A stretch of DNA of 64,000 bases from Sequoia sempervirens (Eukaryota > Streptophyta > Pinopsida > Cupressales > Cupressaceae), in contig VDFB02193867.1 of the NCBI GenBank assembly GCA_007258455.2, positions 524,935,692 to 524,999,691 of the forward strand, written 5' to 3'. Position numbers and translations under genes: made by a program. Within the stretch, counting starts at the first letter, position 1. The number at the start of each line of letters is the position of its first letter. Shown here one piece after another: positions 59,460 to 64,000 of the stretch. Under the pieces are notes generated by a model. It did not search any database and was not told the origin of the DNA. It saw nothing but the letters and a program-made list of their open reading frames with translations.

Positions 59460-60110
59460 AGAGTTACGAGGTATCCCTAGACCTTGATCTTCAACACTTT
59501 GTATTATATGTGTAGATAGTTTTATTTGTTTGTCTTTTAGTATGAGCTTGAGGTATCCTTGATCCTCAATATTTTACATTTTACATTTTACCATGTACAT
59601 ATTTTTGGACTTAGAAAAGTATATTTCTTTATTGGTTTTCCTTTTGGTATAAGTTAGGAGGTATCTATTACCTCTAATCCTTGATCTCTTTACATTGTAT
59701 TATCTTTCTCTATTACGAGTTTGGGTAACTTATCCTTATTTGTTTTTCCCGAGGTATGAGTTAGATGGTATCCTTGATCCTTTTTTTTTTTTAAATTACC
59801 TTGTACATATTTTTAGAGTGAAAGATGCAAAGATGCCTTTATTGATTTTCTTTTTCATATAGGTTAGGTGGTATCCTGAACTTTTGATACCTTAATATCT
59901 TTACACTATATTATCTTATGAGATTGTGAATTTTGAATTGTCCTTATTCATGTGCTTTTTGGTATGAGTTATGAGGTATCCTCGATTCCCAATCTTTGAT
60001 TCTTTACATTTTACATATTTTTAAAATTAGAGATGCAAACATACTTATGTTTGGATATCTTTTGATATAAGTCAAGTAATTTTCCCAACTTCTAAGCTTT
60101 GCAACTTCAC
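59460..60110 (+). repeat. Degenerate satellite, about 105-base period
   Basis: The motif GTATGAGTTANGAGGTATCCTTGAT, in part, recurs at about 59461, 59541, 59648, 59754, 59856, 59962 and 60066, with steps of 102-107 bases after the first. Other shared parts are TTTACATTTTACCATGTACATATTTTT-like sequence and TTTATTGGTTTTCCTTTT-like sequence. Strongly diverged, so old. Confidence 0.7.
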
Positions 60111-61156
60111 ATTAAGCTATTTTTGAGTCCCCAAAGTTGTGGTGGGAAGTTACAAAGTTTTCTACCTTCCTACCATGTTGCCAATTAGGTGTTATAGGTT
60201 TTAAAGTTTACCTAACCTCTAAAACCCTACCAGCTCCTAAGAAAATGGTCCAAACAAGATAAAATGGGATTATTGACAATAATTTATAGTTTTCTAACTT
60301 GTCATTTTGTTGTCAAGGTTTAGAAGTTAGCCAAATCACTAAAATGTTACCAAAGATAAATAAAGTTGAATGGTGGCAAGTTATAAAGTTTGATAACCTA
60401 CCAGAATATTGCCAAGCTTCTAAAATGTTCAAAATCACCACCAAGCAAGGATGTAAGAGGTTATCGAGTTCTTCTAACCTCTAAAGTTGAATAGAGTAAA
60501 TGTCAAAGGATCCAAAGTTCATCTAACATCTAAATCCCCAACATAGGCCATGTTAGAGATTCTCTAATTCTTGCAACCCTTGAATCATCACCTAGGGTTT
60601 TAAAATGTCTAGAATTGTATAAATGCATTTAGATCTCCTACAAATTCCCATGAATGTTATTAAAATGCACATAAACTCTAATTCCTTGTCATGAATTAGA
60701 TAGGGGCACTTAGCTTGATGACTAAAGAATGATTGATGTTCATGAACATTTTATGATATTTTATGTTTGTTCCTTGAAGTGCAATCATTTCATCAATGAA
60801 TTACCTCACATTTTGTAGTGATCTTATACTCTATTTGGGTTTGAGTCTAAATTCATGGATTCATCTTCCAGTTTTAGAATTAACCTTGCATAGTATATAA
60901 TTTCTATCATGTTGTTCACTTGATTGACCTTCATTTGCTCTACTCTTTTGCACAATCTAAAAATTGGTGATATTTAAAAACACTTTGAAAGGGTTGTCAG
61001 TATGTCACAAGAAAATGTGTTCTCCTACGTCAACTCTCAAAAAATGTGTACAAAAAATTGAAGATAATAGGCAAGGGCCCTAGAATGATTTGTGTAGATT
61101 TGCTACTTTTTTTAGTACACTAAATCAAAGTGTTTTTCTATTGATTCCTTCTTTAA
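60111..61156. other. Repetitive non-coding spacer
   Basis: At 60140-60480 loosely repeated CTAACCTCTAAAA and GGCAAGTTATAAAGTTT motifs suggest another decayed tandem family. No gene. Confidence 0.4.
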
Positions 61157-63610
61157 TGCTCTAAGAAGATAGACATTTCTTAAGAGATGAGAGACCTAAA
61201 ATGAATACATTAAATGACCTTAAATAATAGCTCACAACATCAACTTAAAAAAAAATGTACTTAATTGGCTTAGGACAAGAAAATAAAGGGGAGAATTGGC
61301 TAAACTTAAATTTTGAAAAAGGCATGGGTCAATTCCACAACTATAAAAATGACTTGGGTGAGAAAATGATTGCATATGGGTGAATAATGATTCTATGGAA
61401 GTATATATATAGATGGGTGCCATAAATGTGAGGATAAGATGAATGTACTAGAGTACGTGCATATAAAGATAAGTTGGAGGCTAAGTGCATTGGGAAATGT
61501 GTGTATAAGGATGAGTAAATGACAAAAGAATGAGCCCAACTTTGCACAAATTGTATCCTTTTTTATATGTAAATGTATCATGACCTTTTCTCAAAATGAA
61601 CATAAAACTAACTAAGAAATAAAATGGATACACAAATCTCACCATTATAATATCATATTGTTAAAATGATAAGTTACTAACTTAATGGGGTTTGTATGAC
61701 AACAATGTCTTTGTGTGAATTCTTTTGATTAACTCAATAATATAAAACTTTATCATAAGATTTTTTTAGTTAAGTTTGACAAGCAAATTTTAAAAACATC
61801 GCTTAATGAAAAGGTATTTGCAATGGACAAAATATTATTTATTCTCACATGCAATCCTTAAATGTATCTTTTTATAGAGCTTGTATTTGGAATTTAGTGA
61901 TTATTAAATAAAAAAGTTCTTGTAGACAAGACATATAGATAAGTAACATTAACAAAGAATGGAAGAAGATATTATTAAAAGACAATAACATTATGTTTAG
62001 TCTAGAATTTTTTTTAATAATAAATACAATTTCAAAACATTTTTGGAATAGCGATATTTCTTTCTTTAAAAACAAAAAAATAAAAAAAAGTCCAATTAAA
62101 AACTTAAATAGTAAAGATAAGGGAATTAGGAGTTGATCCAAATTAACTTACAGAAGATTCACCTTAAACCCAAGCCATAATGGTGCGTACCTGCTTTCTT
62201 TTCTTGAACACTTCTCTGTGTGTCAGAATACTACTCTTGTTTTGTTGTCTTATTGATTAGGTAATTTAATCTCGTCCACCCAATAAAATTCTTTCACTTC
62301 TTTATGACCGGCCACTTTACGGGCAATGAACGGGAAATTTTTGTGTCATTTTGTGAATTATTTGTACGGTACAATTTGATTACCAGAAGTCAGACCATAG
62401 TGTAGCACCAAGTTTCAGAGCCTTTTCGATGTAGCTTCCAAGAACTTTCCTGTTTTTGAATTTGTTTGACTTGTGATTAAAATTGTATCCGGTAAGAGTG
62501 TGGGAATTGATCAATATTCCCATGTTCACTCCCCCTTCCCTTGTTGACATGGTCTCGGAGACTTTTCTTTTCAGATATATTCTAAGATACTTTTCTCTTC
62601 CTGCATTTCTTAGATTCTGTTTTCCTGGATAACACCCATTGATTGGTAAAAGGCATTCCCTTAAGACCTCAAATGCCCGCTATCTTCAAGCGAGGAAAGT
62701 TGCAGGGTGCAAACTATGCAGTTAGATTCGCCTAGCCCGCCAGAGTAAGTATAAGCTTGTGAAATCTGATTTGGATTACAATTTTCGAGACCTTTCTGTG
62801 CAAAATATGTGCTTCTTTGGTAACATCGCAGGGATTGCTAGACCTTGTCAGACTAGCTGTAAGAAAGAAAGAAACGAGCTAGCGATCATAATCTTTGCTG
62901 ATTGTTTAGAGAATTATAGAAATCTGATTGTTTTTTGAAATATTTAAAATATTATTTTAAAAATCAATGATGTATTTTTTGAATCGACGTTCTGGATCAT
63001 ACAAGGAGAAAGAGGAAAGTAAAGAATTGGATTGTAGCTATAATCTTAAAAAGAGAAAGGGGAAGAGAACCAAACTATGAGGTGGGCCATTTCCTGTGGA
63101 ATATGACCTTATGGTCAGGTTCTCTGGTCACTTACTTTTGCCTTTTTTTTCTGGTTATTTCTCTTATAGTTTGGTCCTCTGGTCACTTCCCCTGTCTTTT
63201 TTAAGACTATGTCTTCAATTTAATTCTTCAGTCCTATTTTAAAAGATGGATCACTGAGTATAATCTGAAATGTTGATACAAAAATATATATAGTTGATTC
63301 CAGAAGCAATTTTTTGAATTCTATATAGACTGTGAGAAACTAATGCCAACTTCTTTTTAAAAATTTTAAATGGGTTTTAACCAGAAAAGCATTAAATTTC
63401 CAAACTTTCTAACTGAAATTTTAAGTGTTTTAACTCAAACAGGATTAGGTTGATTTCAGAAATAAACTTTTGAATACTACATGAACTGTGGAAAATTAAT
63501 GCCAGTTTCTTTTTGAAAAGTGGGTTTTAAGTTTTTAACCAGAAAATCATTGATTTAATAGTTTCCAAACTTTCTGTCTGAAAATTTAACGGTTTTTAAC
63601 TTGAAAAGAA
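61157..63610 (+). repeat. Segmental duplication, copy 2
   Basis: Counterpart of 48019-50810, 13.1 kb away, same orientation. This copy leads into the EDS1-like second exon, so it is probably the source or the functional copy. It lacks the 372-base insert at 48831-49202. Confidence 0.85.
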
Positions 63611-63986
63611 TTGGGTTTTTAGGTGCCCAAACAGTGCTAATTTGTAGAATTGTTGTTACAGGTTCGCTGTTGGTAAGGTGAATGCGGATTTTTTAAGTTT
63701 GTCTGGAATACCGAACCAGGCTTGGAAAGAGATACTTAGTGTTTGTAAACTAAACGTAGACTTTCTTTTTAATGAGTATGAAGGTGTGGTATATTTGAGT
63801 TTCCCTTCATTCAGTATAGAAGATATCGTCGTCAGAGATGGCGGATATGGAGAGTGCATTATCCAGAAAGAGAACGATGTTTTCTCTGCCTGCCTCAAGG
63901 GTAATGATGACAAGCCGGCCCTTGTTTATGAGGGAGCCCTCAAACGATTCGTGCATATCCTGCAGCGTACCAATTTTGAAGCCCAG
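62716..63986 (+). CDS. EDS1/PAD4/SAG101-like lipase-like immunity protein, 5' exons
   Basis: Exon 1, 62716-62744 (MQLDSPSPP plus 2 bases), donor GTAAGT. Intron 62745-63661, acceptor TTGTTACAG. Exon 2, 63662-63986, donor GTATGT. Joined phase is correct and gives 118 codons open to the splice. The protein reads FAVGKVNADFLSLSG near the start, then VVYLSFPSFSIEDIVV, and FVHILQRTNFEAQ at the end. This matches the N-terminal strand and helix pattern of the EDS1 family lipase-like domain (V.FAFQPSFS..D and the helix before the GxSxG elbow, which would be in the next exon, outside). Family role: heterodimer partners in TIR-NLR immunity. Member not assignable. An in-frame stop precedes the ATG. Confidence 0.75.
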
Positions 63987-64000
63987 GTATGTAAACCCTT

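Noticed and set aside
63656..63913. 85-codon minus-strand ORF
   Set aside because: Antisense to the EDS1-like exon 2, which has correct splice sites and family similarity.

Overview
The window looks like nuclear DNA of a seed plant with a large, gene-poor genome. A conifer or other gymnosperm is the best guess, from the mix of plant L1-type LINEs, Ty1/copia elements with the plant initiator-tRNA-Met primer site, degenerate interstitial telomere-like repeats, plant mobile domain debris and very low gene density. Everything here was read by eye; no database search was possible.

Layout. 1-5570: a minus-strand LTR element of unusual content (LTR, primer-binding site, coiled-coil Gag-like protein with four degraded zinc knuckles, then an uncharacterised 343-codon ORF). 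Its Gag is split by a LINE that has ORF1 only. 5571-8865: AT-rich, non-coding, with a stray telomere-like fragment. 8881-15121: a nearly intact full-length L1 LINE with perfect 15-bp target-site duplications. 15380-16770: a degenerate CCCTAAA-like array with higher-order structure. 18827-19239: a MITE. 21677-26787: a complete Ty1/copia element flanked by AAAAA, heavily stopped by TAG codons. 26960-32298: gypsy debris, an AT microsatellite and two LTR-like segments. 32314-40280: an 8-kb minus-strand LINE with 15-bp TSDs that carries a third ORF after ORF2. 40504-42060 and 54815-56365: two copies of a dispersed 1.5-kb repeat. 44624-45900: a plant mobile domain pseudogene. 48019-50810 and 61157-63610: a 2.5-2.8 kb segmental duplication. 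51921-54790: an unknown membrane-protein exon, a SINE/tRNA-like tandem array, a SINE and hAT debris. 57180-58949: the 3' end of a second copia element. 59460-60110: a satellite of about 105 bp period.

The only likely host protein gene recognised is at the right edge: a tiny first exon (62716-62744) and a second exon (63662-63986) of an EDS1/PAD4/SAG101-type lipase-like immunity protein, continuing past the window. Its promoter, first exon and most of intron 1 are duplicated 13 kb upstream, where no matching second exon is seen.

The most unusual items are the three-ORF LINE, whose ORF3 starts in an ATGA overlap with the ORF2 stop, the ORF1-only LINE (a plant parallel to mammalian HAL1), and the strong bias of inactivating mutations to glutamine-to-TAG changes.
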